NCBI GenBank assembly: GCA_964542455.1
Contig: CAZIUC010000006.1
Span: forward strand, 62,001 to 126,000
DNA: 64,000 nt
From: PFJX01 sp964542455
GTDB lineage: Bacteria; Pseudomonadota; Gammaproteobacteria; Burkholderiales; Thiobacillaceae
Direction of reading: 5' to 3'
Part shown: positions 8,514-16,982 of the stretch, piece by piece
Layout: each line of letters opens with the position of its first letter
How positions within the stretch are numbered: position 1 is the stretch's first letter
Made by a program: the position numbers and the translations under genes
The notes under the pieces: model-generated
Database searches by the model: none
Seen by the model: only the letters and a program-made list of their open reading frames with translations
What the model was told of the DNA's origin: nothing

Positions 8514-8541
8514 GGAATAAACCGGGCGCCGGCCCCGTCTT
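8514..8541 (+). promoter_or_regulatory. ECF-type promoter driving the sigma/anti-sigma operon
   Basis: GGAATAA (8514-8520), 15-nt spacer, CGTCTT (8536-8541), about 28 nt before the TTG start of the sigma gene. It is identical in both hexamers and spacer length to the divergent copy at 8463-8490, which indicates autoregulation by the encoded ECF factor. Confidence 0.65.
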
Positions 8542-8569
8542 CATATCAAAGGCTCAACCGGAGTAGCCC

Positions 8570-9115
8570 TTGTTGCCATTCGTGTTCGATTTCGCCGCAC
8601 GCCGCCGCCTGGAAGGCATGCGGCCACGCCTGTACCGGCTGGCCTATGCCTGGTGTCACGACGCGCACCTGGCCGACGACCTGGCGCAGGACGCGCTGGC
8701 CAAGGCGCTCACCCGCATGGCGCAGTTGCGCGAGGCTCAGGCCATGGAAGGCTGGCTGTTTTCCATACTCAATAACTGTTGGCGCGATCATCTGCGTGGG
8801 AGCCGCGAGTTCGAGGACATCGCCGAGATGGACGAACTGATTTTCTCCAGCGAGCCCGGCCCCGAGCAGTTGCTGTCCCGGCGCCAGACGCGCGATCGGG
8901 TGCGCCGCGCCATCGCCTGCCTGCCGCTGGGGCAGCGCCAGGTGCTGACGCTGGTGGACATCGAGGAATGCGCCTACGCGCAGGTGGCCGGCATTCTGGA
9001 TATTCCGGTGGGCACGGTGATGAGCCGTCTCTCGCGCGCGCGCCAGGCATTGCGGGCAATACTGGAGAACGAGGACAAACGCGTCACAAAGACGCAACTC
9101 AGGAGGGTGAAATGA
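8570..9115 (+). CDS. ECF RNA polymerase sigma factor
   Basis: 181 residues with region 2 ('RLYRLAYAWCHDAHLADDLAQDALAKAL', then 'EGWLFSILNNCWRDHLR') and region 4 ('LPLGQRQVLTLVDIEECAYAQVAGIL' and 'PVGTVMSRLSRARQALR'), the complete layout of a group IV sigma factor. The TTG at 8570 is taken as the start because GGAG (8560-8563) is 6 nt upstream. The gene overlaps the anti-sigma start (ATGA) and lies behind its own ECF-type promoter. It most likely transcribes itself and the divergent dsrE-like genes. Confidence 0.92.
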   Translation: MLPFVFDFAARRRLEGMRPRLYRLAYAWCHDAHLADDLAQDALAKALTRMAQLREAQAMEGWLFSILNNCWRDHLRGSREFEDIAEMDELIFSSEPGPEQLLSRRQTRDRVRRAIACLPLGQRQVLTLVDIEECAYAQVAGILDIPVGTVMSRLSRARQALRAILENEDKRVTKTQLRRVK

Positions 9116-9843
9116 ACGAAGTTAAAAACGAACCGGTTTCGCGCGAGTTCATCAACGCTTATCTGGATGGCGAACTGACCCTTGAGGAGCGCGAACACCT
9201 GCTGGATCGGATGGCGGGCGATGACAGCCTGCGCGCCGAAGTCTGTGCCCAGCGCACGCTCAAGGAGCAGGTGCGCGCCGCCTATGACGACCTGCCCCAC
9301 CCCAACGCCGGCGCCCGGCACCGCTACGTCAACACGGCCTGGCGCCAGGCGCTGGCGGCGGGGGTGTTGCTGGTTCTGGGCTTGAGCGGCGGCTGGCTGG
9401 CCCACGATCGCGTCGATCAGCCTCCGGTGGTCGATCGGCTGGCGGGGCTGCCCGCAGGTTATCAGCCGGTGACCCTGAGTGGTCGGGTGGATACGCAACG
9501 CGTGGTCCTGCACCTCGACAGCAGCGACCCGGAGCACCTTTCCGCCTCACTGGATGTGGCGGAGCGCCTTGCGCAATCACGCGGCCAGGGGCAAGTGGAA
9601 CTGGTGGTCAACAGCATGGGCCTGGACCTGCTGCGCCAGGACCGCAGCCCCGAGCGGGCGCGCATCGAGCGCCTGGCGGCAAGTTATCCCAACCTCGTTT
9701 TCGTGGCCTGTGGCCAGACCGTCGCGCGCCTGCTGCGTGAAGGGCAGCATGTGGTGCTGCTGCCGGAGGCGCGCATGGCCTCGTCCGCCATCAACGAGAT
9801 CATGTCGCGCATGCGTCAGGGTTGGGTGTACGTGAAGATGTAA
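9112..9843 (+). CDS. Transmembrane anti-sigma factor fused to a DsrE-like periplasmic domain
   Basis: 243 residues. Residues 8-65 resemble an anti-sigma domain ('INAYLDGELTLEEREHLLDRM'), without the zinc-binding HxxxCxxC motif. One membrane helix lies at about 79-97. Residues 128-243 repeat the DsrE-like pattern of the two neighbouring exported proteins: 'VVLHLDSSDPEHLSASLDVAERL', 'VELVVNSMGLDLL', Cys200 in 'FVACGQTVARLL', and 'INEIMSRMRQGWVYVKM' at the end. The architecture suggests that a periplasmic sulfur or redox signal sensed through Cys200 controls release of the sigma factor; this is inference. The start at 9112 is fixed by AGGAGG and overlap with the sigma stop. Confidence 0.85.
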   Translation: MNEVKNEPVSREFINAYLDGELTLEEREHLLDRMAGDDSLRAEVCAQRTLKEQVRAAYDDLPHPNAGARHRYVNTAWRQALAAGVLLVLGLSGGWLAHDRVDQPPVVDRLAGLPAGYQPVTLSGRVDTQRVVLHLDSSDPEHLSASLDVAERLAQSRGQGQVELVVNSMGLDLLRQDRSPERARIERLAASYPNLVFVACGQTVARLLREGQHVVLLPEARMASSAINEIMSRMRQGWVYVKM

Positions 9844-9898
9844 GCGTTTTGTGCGCTAATGCCGCTACCCGAGCACGTATTCACGAGAGGAAAACGGC

Positions 9899-10816
9899 AT
9901 GTATGAGATAGGGCTTTATGGACTGGGCCGCATGGGCGGCAACATGGCGCGGCGTTTGAGCCGAGGCGGCGTGCGGGTACTGGCCCACAACCGCAACTTC
10001 GCGGTCGCCGAAACACTGGCGGCGGAGGAAGGCAATGTGCAAGCTTGCGGCAGTCTGGAAGACATGGTGGCCGGCCTTGCCGCGCCGCGCATCGTCTGGT
10101 TGATGCTGCCGGCGGGCGAAGCCACCGAAGCGGCGATATATGAACTCGCGCCGCTGCTTGAGCCGGGCGACCTGCTGGTGGATGGCGCCAACGGCTACTA
10201 CCATGACGCGCAAGGCCGCGCCGAACACCTGCATGGCCTCGGCCTGCGTTTTGTCGATGTCGGCGTTTCCGGCGGCGTCTGGGGCCTCGCCAACGGCTAT
10301 TGCCTGATGGCGGGCGGTAGCGACGACGATCTCTCGCGTCTGGCTCCCTTCCTGCAAGTGCTCGCGCCGACGCCGGATAGTGGCTGGCTGCACGCCGGCC
10401 CGGTAGGCGCCGGCCACTTCACCAAGATGGTCCACAACGGCATCGAATACGGAATGATGCAGGCGCTGGCCGAGGGCTTCGCGCTGATGCGGGCGAAAAG
10501 CGAATTCGACCTCGATATCGCCGCCGTCGCCGAACTCTGGCGCCACAGCTCCGTGGTGCGCTCCTGGCTGCTCGACCTGTCCGCCGATTTCCTGAAAACC
10601 GATCAAAAGCTCGATGGCATTGCTCCTCTGGTCGCGGATTCCGGCGAAGGCCGCTGGACCGCGCTGGAATCCATCAACCTGGGCGTGCCCACGCCGGTGA
10701 TGACCTTGGCCCTGATGAGCCGCTTCGCCAGCCAGGGCAAGGGCGACTTCGCCAACCAGATGCTGGCGATGATGCGCAAGGGCTTCGGCGGCCACGCGGT
10801 GAAGAGCGAAACCTGA
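9899..10816 (+). CDS. gnd: 6-phosphogluconate dehydrogenase, short (decarboxylating) form
   Basis: 305 residues, the length of the short YqeC/GndA-type enzymes rather than the 470-residue form. It converts 6-phosphogluconate to ribulose 5-phosphate. The N-terminus has the Rossmann motif GLYGLGRMGGNMARRL. The catalytic segment 'VGVSGGVWGLANGYCLMAGG' is followed by 'GAGHFTKMVHNGIEYGMMQ' with the catalytic Lys and His-Asn. A GAGAGGA Shine-Dalgarno sequence precedes the ATG. zwf follows on the same strand, giving the oxidative pentose phosphate branch. Cofactor preference (NAD or NADP) is not decided here. Confidence 0.93.
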   Translation: MYEIGLYGLGRMGGNMARRLSRGGVRVLAHNRNFAVAETLAAEEGNVQACGSLEDMVAGLAAPRIVWLMLPAGEATEAAIYELAPLLEPGDLLVDGANGYYHDAQGRAEHLHGLGLRFVDVGVSGGVWGLANGYCLMAGGSDDDLSRLAPFLQVLAPTPDSGWLHAGPVGAGHFTKMVHNGIEYGMMQALAEGFALMRAKSEFDLDIAAVAELWRHSSVVRSWLLDLSADFLKTDQKLDGIAPLVADSGEGRWTALESINLGVPTPVMTLALMSRFASQGKGDFANQMLAMMRKGFGGHAVKSET

Positions 10817-10829
10817 CCGGATTTTGTTG

Positions 10830-10921
10830 CGTAGGTCAGGTTGACGAAGGCTACCTGACGTTCGTTCCCCAAATTTGATTGTGGCCCGCCAGGTAGCGAT
10901 AAAGCCGCAACCTGGCCTACG
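10830..10921. repeat. Nested inverted repeat between gnd and zwf
   Basis: Outer arms 'cgtaggtcaggtt' (10830-10842) and 'aacctggcctacg' (10909-10921) enclose inner arms 'gctacctgacg' and 'cgccaggtagc'. It is a MITE- or REP-like unit; it could also form a transcript hairpin between the two genes. Confidence 0.55.
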
Positions 10922-10953
10922 ATTTTTCCTCAGTCGTCTTCCGAAGGATTCCC

Positions 10954-12435
<1,482 letters not shown>

Positions 12436-12465
12436 GCGACCACAAACAGAAGGCAGGTGTCACGC

Positions 12466-12502
12466 CTCCCCCCTTTCCCAAAGGGGGGCCGGGGGGGATT
12501 TC
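12466..12502. repeat. Palindromic repeat, family A (half copy)
   Basis: CCCCCTTT-CCCA-AAGGGGGG hairpin followed by 'ggggggatttct', matching one end of the family A element. It separates zwf from the next gene. Confidence 0.65.
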
Positions 12503-12520
12503 TCCAAAGCACGCAGCCCA

Positions 12521-13267
12521 GTGAATCTCGAAAATACTCCCCTCCCCATCCTCTACCGTGACGACTGCCTGATCGCCGTCCACAAGCCCACTGGCTTGCT
12601 GGTACATCGCAGCAATCTGGATCGCCACGAAACCCGCTTTGCCCTGCAAATCCTGCGCGACCGGATAGGCCGCATGGTGTGGCCGGTGCATCGGCTCGAC
12701 AAGGGCACTTCCGGGGTGTTGCTGTTCGCCCTGGAGCGCGACGTCGGGCGGGCCTTGAGCGGCCAGTTCGAGCGGGGCGAAGTCGAGAAAACCTACCTTG
12801 CCGTGGTGCGTGGTTATCCGCCGGAAGCGGGCGAGATCGACCACCCGCTGGCGCGCATGGCCGATGAGCATGCCGGCATCAACGCGGGCCAACCGGCGCA
12901 AGCCGCGCTGACCCGTTACCGGCGCCTCGCCACGGTGGAATTGCCCTATCAGGTGGATCGCTACCCCAGCAGCCGCTATGCCCTGCTGGAGTTGAAGCCA
13001 TCTACTGGCCGCTGGCACCAGTTGCGACGCCACCTGAAGCATATTTCCCACCCCATCATCGGCGATGCCACCCACGGCAAGGGGCGCCATAACCGACTGT
13101 TTCAGGAATTGTTCGATTGCCGGCGACTATTGCTGGCGGCGACGGAGATGCGCCTGAATCACCCGATCAGCGGTGAGGAACTGCGCCTGACGGCGCTGCC
13201 AGCCGAGGATTTTCGGCAGGTAGTGGAAAAGCTGGGATGGGGCGCCACGTCCCCCCCTTTGCAATAA
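12521..13267 (+). CDS. truC: RluA/TruC-family RNA pseudouridine synthase
   Basis: 248 residues. It contains the RluA-family catalytic motif 'VHRLDKGTSGVLLFAL' with the catalytic Asp, plus 'KTYLAVVRG', 'TGRWHQLRRHLKHI' and 'HPIIGDATHGKG'. Length and motifs fit TruC, which isomerises U65 of tRNA. A GTG start at 12521 is used; no strong ribosome-binding site is visible because repeat DNA lies just upstream. The last residues (SPPLQ) and the stop codon come from the family A repeat that begins at 13251, so the original C-terminus was replaced. The TruC subtype, as opposed to another RluA paralogue, is a likely but not certain assignment. Confidence 0.85.
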   Translation: MNLENTPLPILYRDDCLIAVHKPTGLLVHRSNLDRHETRFALQILRDRIGRMVWPVHRLDKGTSGVLLFALERDVGRALSGQFERGEVEKTYLAVVRGYPPEAGEIDHPLARMADEHAGINAGQPAQAALTRYRRLATVELPYQVDRYPSSRYALLELKPSTGRWHQLRRHLKHISHPIIGDATHGKGRHNRLFQELFDCRRLLLAATEMRLNHPISGEELRLTALPAEDFRQVVEKLGWGATSPPLQ

Positions 13268-13342
13268 GGGGGGGATTTCTGAGGCGGATGCTCGGGCAAA
13301 CGTCGCTAAATCCCCCTCATTCCCCCTTTGAGAAAGGGGGAG
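13251..13342. repeat. Palindromic repeat, family A (copy 2)
   Basis: CCCCCCTTT...AAGGGGGGG at one end and CCCCCTTTGAGAAAGGGGG at the other, with the shared inner 'ggcaaacgtcgctaaatccccct' segment. It supplies the 3' end and stop codon of the pseudouridine synthase gene. Confidence 0.75.
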
Positions 13343-13396
13343 GCCACTCCCTCGGGCGCTTTGCATCGTATCTACGGCTAACGCAATGCGCGATGC

Positions 13397-13427
13397 AATA
13401 AAAAACGCCGGCATGAATGCCGGCGTT
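13397..13427 (-). terminator. Rho-independent terminator of mepM-like gene
   Basis: On the minus strand AACGCCGGCAT faces ATGCCGGCGTT with a 2-nt loop, followed by a U-rich run (UUUUUUAUU). It lies 26 nt after the stop codon of the gene at 13453-14730. Confidence 0.85.
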
Positions 13428-13452
13428 ACAGACCCGATTGGCTAACCCGGCA

Positions 13453-14730
13453 TCAATCCAGCGAAGCGAGATTGGTACTGCGCAGCAGGTCCAGGTTGGC
13501 CGCCAGGGGCTTCGCCAGGCTGGCGAATTGCGCCTTGGCGCGGGCATCCAGGGGATAGGAGGTCGGCAGTTTCAGCGCCAGCGGGTTCTTCTGCACGTTG
13601 TTGATGCGGAACTCGTAGTGCAGATGCGGGCCGGTGGCCAAACCGGTGGAGCCGACATAACCGATTACCTGGCCCTGGGCGATATGGGCGCCAACCTTGA
13701 TGCCTTTGCCGAAGCGGGACAGGTGGCCGTAGGCGGTGCTGTAGGCACCCTGATGCTTGAGCACGATCAGATTGCCATATCCGCCCTTTCTGCCGGAAAA
13801 CTCGACCTTGGCATCGGCCACCGCGCGCACCGGAGCGCCGGTGGGCGCGGCATAGTCGATGCCTTTATGGGCGCGCCAGGTTTGCAATACGGGGTGGAAG
13901 CGGGCGCCGCTGAAGCCGGAAGAGATACGGCTGAAAGGCATGGGTGACTTCAGGAAAGCGCGCTTCAGGCTTTGTCCATCCGGGGTGAAATAGCCTTCAC
14001 GTCCCTGGGCATCCTTGAAGTACAGCGCCTGATAGGGCTTGCCCTGGTTGACGAACTCGGCGGCCAGCAGACGGCCGGTTTTCACCAGTTGGCCATCCAG
14101 ATAGAACGCTTCGTAGACCACGGAGAAGTGGTCGCCACGACGCAAGTCTTTGTGGAAGTCGATATCGCCGGAAAGGGCTTCGGCCATTTCCGAGGCGATT
14201 CGGTCAGGCACATCGGCGGCATCGGTGGCGCCGAACAGGGAGCTTTCGATCTCACCGGAACGCATGATCTGGCGGGATTCCAGCGCCACCGGCAGTTCGC
14301 CGGCTTTGAACTCGCCACCGCTACGGGTCAGTGTGACCAACTTGTCATCGGACACGAGATAGCGGAACAACATCAATTGGCCGCTGGAAGTGACCCGGGC
14401 CAGGACGCTGCGGCCGGGGGTCAGGCGACCCAGTGATTTGCTTTCATGTGCGGCGGCAAGCACCTTGCGGGCTTCTCCGCTGTCAACGCCCAGGCGAGTG
14501 AGCAGACTTTGCAGGGTGTCGCCACGACCGATGCGCTCTTCACGCCAGAAATCGAAGGTACCGCTGTCAGTGGCCTGAGCCTGGGACAGTTCGACGTTTT
14601 CAACTACCGTCTCACGTGTGACATTCTCGGTGTGGGTACCAGGAGCGATACCGAAGGCGGCGACGACACCCATGAAGGGCAGCGCGGCCAGTGATAAAAA
14701 CAGGTGCTTGCGGGTAAAAATACGGTTCAT
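13453..14730 (-). CDS. mepM: MepM-like M23 murein DD-endopeptidase
   Basis: 425 residues, envelope-located. An N-terminal signal or anchor (LFLSLAALPFMGVVAAFGIA) is followed by an OapA/LysM-like region ('GRGDTLQSLLTRLGVDSGEA'), a middle domain, and a C-terminal LytM/M23 domain. The zinc ligands are in 'HKGIDYAAPTGAPV' and 'GPHLHYEFRINN'. Both metal-binding motifs are intact, so the enzyme should be active in cleaving peptidoglycan cross-links during growth. It is transcribed alone and ends with a strong terminator. Confidence 0.9.
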   Translation of the reverse strand: MNRIFTRKHLFLSLAALPFMGVVAAFGIAPGTHTENVTRETVVENVELSQAQATDSGTFDFWREERIGRGDTLQSLLTRLGVDSGEARKVLAAAHESKSLGRLTPGRSVLARVTSSGQLMLFRYLVSDDKLVTLTRSGGEFKAGELPVALESRQIMRSGEIESSLFGATDAADVPDRIASEMAEALSGDIDFHKDLRRGDHFSVVYEAFYLDGQLVKTGRLLAAEFVNQGKPYQALYFKDAQGREGYFTPDGQSLKRAFLKSPMPFSRISSGFSGARFHPVLQTWRAHKGIDYAAPTGAPVRAVADAKVEFSGRKGGYGNLIVLKHQGAYSTAYGHLSRFGKGIKVGAHIAQGQVIGYVGSTGLATGPHLHYEFRINNVQKNPLALKLPTSYPLDARAKAQFASLAKPLAANLDLLRSTNLASLD

Positions 14731-14887
14731 TTATGAGATCCCGACACGGCAAAACAGCGGGCAGGGTAACAGGAATACCTTTTTCGACAAAGCGTTAATC
14801 CACATAAAAATGCGCTAACGTCTTGTGTCTAAAGAAAATCGTGATCTAGCCGATATAAAACCCTGGAACTCGAAAGAGAAGCTACTC

Positions 14888-15598
14888 ATGGCCGACAAAC
14901 GCCCACGCACAAGCGATGTGCTCAACAAGATCCAGGATGAGATGGCGCTGCAACTCAAAATGAGCGGCGCCCCGGAAGACGTGCATGTTTTTCTGACGCG
15001 GGATTGGTCGCGTCTGCTGGTTGGCATCTACCTGGCCAGGGGTAATCAGCACGGCGACTGGAAGGCCGGCTGGGAAACCGTCAATGCCCTGCTCTGGAGC
15101 CTGGCACCGAAACAGGGGATCGAGGAAACCACCACGCTGCTGCGCATGCTGCCCACGTTGCTGTCGCGCCTGCATGCCGGCTGCGCCGCGCTGGCCATGC
15201 CGTTGAGTGAGCGCGATGCCTTGTTCGAGCGCCTGGCCATGTTGCACGCCGCGCTGGCGCGGGAGGGGCTGCAAGCCAGGCCGGACGAGGATGGGCCGAT
15301 CACCCGACTGCGCGTGGAAGACGTGACCAGCCCCGAGGAATCCGATCTATTTGATCTGTCCGCGCCGGAACTGCCGACCGCCGACCCGCGTGTCGCTCAG
15401 CCGAAATTACAGCTGGGTGACCGGGTGATATTCAAGGGTCAGGGTTCGGCGCGTGAACTCATCCTGACCTGGATAAGTCCGATGGGCGGCATGTATCTGT
15501 TCGCCAACGAGCAGGGGCTCGATCCGGTGACGCTCACCCGCGCTCGTCTGGAGGCGAAGTTTCAGGCCGGGGAAGCCAGCCTCCCCCCAGCGCCTTGA
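14888..15598 (+). CDS. Short DUF1631-like protein
   Basis: 236 residues. The C-terminal part ('LQLGDRVIFKGQGSARELILTWIS', 'GGMYLFANEQGLDPVTLTRARLEAKF') resembles the end of DUF1631 proteins, a PilZ-like beta region, but the usual proteins are about three times longer, so this is a stand-alone version. The start at 14888 is preferred over a GTG at 14825 because GAGAAG lies 6 nt upstream. Its last 65 bases overlap the 3' end of the convergent outer-membrane gene. Function unknown. Confidence 0.65.
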   Translation: MADKRPRTSDVLNKIQDEMALQLKMSGAPEDVHVFLTRDWSRLLVGIYLARGNQHGDWKAGWETVNALLWSLAPKQGIEETTTLLRMLPTLLSRLHAGCAALAMPLSERDALFERLAMLHAALAREGLQARPDEDGPITRLRVEDVTSPEESDLFDLSAPELPTADPRVAQPKLQLGDRVIFKGQGSARELILTWISPMGGMYLFANEQGLDPVTLTRARLEAKFQAGEASLPPAP

Positions 15599-16982
15599 AC
15601 AATTCCGTCGTGGCCGCCAGTTGCGCGCGGCGGGCCTCGATACGGTTCTGCTCGGCCTGATACAGGTTGCGCTGAGCGTCGAGGACTTCCAGGTAATTGG
15701 ACACCCCATTCTGGTATCTCAGGCCGGCCAGTTCGGCGGCGCGGGCCAGTGCTTGCGCGCGCCGGTTTTCCGCCTCGCCGGCTTCGCGCGCCTGGCGGTT
15801 GGCCACCAGCGCGTCGAGAACTTCCTTGAAGGCGACCCGCAGAGTTTGTTCGTAGGCCAGCAGCGTCTGTTCCTGGCGCGCGGCATCGCCTTTCAGGGCG
15901 GCTTCGGTGCGGCCGGCGTTATAGAGGGTCTGGACCAGGCTGGCGCCGATGCCCCAGATGGTGGCGGGGCCGCTGAACAGATTGGAGAGGGCTTTACTTT
16001 CCGAACCCAGGTTGGCGGTGAGCGACAGCGAGGGGTAGATCGCGGCCCGCGTTTCCAGCATCCTCGCCTCGGCGCCGACCAGGCGTTGTTCCGCCTGGCG
16101 GATGTCGGGCCGACGGGCGAGCAGGTCCGAGGGCAGGCCGTCAGGAATGGCCGGCGGCGCTGTCAGGGTGTCCAGTGGCTTGCCGCGCGCCAGCGGGTCA
16201 TCCGCCAGACCACGCGGCGAGCGGCCAAGCAGCAAGGCCAGCGCGGTTTCCTGTTGCCGCAGTTGCCGAATGAGGTCGGCCCGGGTTGCTTCCACTGACG
16301 CCAGTTCGGCTTCCGCCTGGCGCAGCGGCAGTTCCGAGACAATGCCGGCGTCGAAACGCAGTTTGTGCAGATCGACCGCCTCGCGCCGGTTGTTCAGCGT
16401 GTCTTGGGTAAGCGCCAAGGCGGCATCCAGCGCGGCGATATGGAAATACGCCTGGGCGACGCCGCCGACAAGGCTGGTTCGGACCACTTCGCGGGCGTAT
16501 TCCGAGGCCAGCAGGTCGGCGCGGGCGGCGGCGCTGGCCTGACGGTAGCGGTCCCAGAGATCGACTTCGTAAGCGGCCTGGAGGTTGACCTGGAATTTGT
16601 TGTTGACCGGGGAGGGCGGCGGGAAGCTGCCTCTCTCCGTGGTGCGGGTGCGTCCGGCGCTGCCACCGATTTGTACTTCAGGGCGGCGGTCGGCTTCGCT
16701 GAGGCCAAGCGCGGAGCGGGCCTCCTCGATGCGCGCGGCGGCGAGAAGAAGATCGCTGTTGTGTTGTAGCGCCTCTCCGATCAGGGCGGAAAGGGCGGGG
16801 TCGTTGAAGAGGGTCCACCAGTCTTGCAGGTGTTGTTCCCTCTCCCCTGGCCCCTCCCCCGGGGAGCGAGGGGAAGTGCTCGGCCAGGCTTGCGGTAGGT
16901 CGGGACTGGGCTTGCGCAGGTTCGGAAGCGAGATACAGCCGGTCAGGCTGGCGATCAGCAGGGCAATCAGGGTCTTACGCAT
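15534..16982 (-). CDS. NodT/OprM-type outer-membrane efflux lipoprotein
   Basis: 482 residues; third component of the RND efflux operon. Lipoprotein signal MRKTLIALLIASLTGC (Cys16). Two repeated OEP halves are visible: 'LIGEALQHNSDLLLAAARIEEARSALG' and 'DLLARRPDIRQAEQRLVGAEARM', the second being a strong family signature. The start at 16982 overlaps the end of the RND permease gene by 8 bases. Residues about 36-50 (STSPRSPGEGPGERE) are encoded by an inserted repeat (16836-16875) and lie between the lipid anchor and the mature domain, where extra residues are probably tolerated. Confidence 0.9.
   Translation of the reverse strand: MRKTLIALLIASLTGCISLPNLRKPSPDLPQAWPSTSPRSPGEGPGEREQHLQDWWTLFNDPALSALIGEALQHNSDLLLAAARIEEARSALGLSEADRRPEVQIGGSAGRTRTTERGSFPPPSPVNNKFQVNLQAAYEVDLWDRYRQASAAARADLLASEYAREVVRTSLVGGVAQAYFHIAALDAALALTQDTLNNRREAVDLHKLRFDAGIVSELPLRQAEAELASVEATRADLIRQLRQQETALALLLGRSPRGLADDPLARGKPLDTLTAPPAIPDGLPSDLLARRPDIRQAEQRLVGAEARMLETRAAIYPSLSLTANLGSESKALSNLFSGPATIWGIGASLVQTLYNAGRTEAALKGDAARQEQTLLAYEQTLRVAFKEVLDALVANRQAREAGEAENRRAQALARAAELAGLRYQNGVSNYLEVLDAQRNLYQAEQNRIEARRAQLAATTELFKALGGGWLPRPETSPPDERG
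16836..16875. repeat. Short palindromic repeat inside the NodT-type gene
   Basis: 'ttccctctcccc' faces 'ggggagcgagggga' around a CCCCCGGGG centre. The resulting peptide (SPRSPGEGPGERE) is characteristic of a repeat frequently translated in proteobacterial proteins. It is in frame here. Confidence 0.6.
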
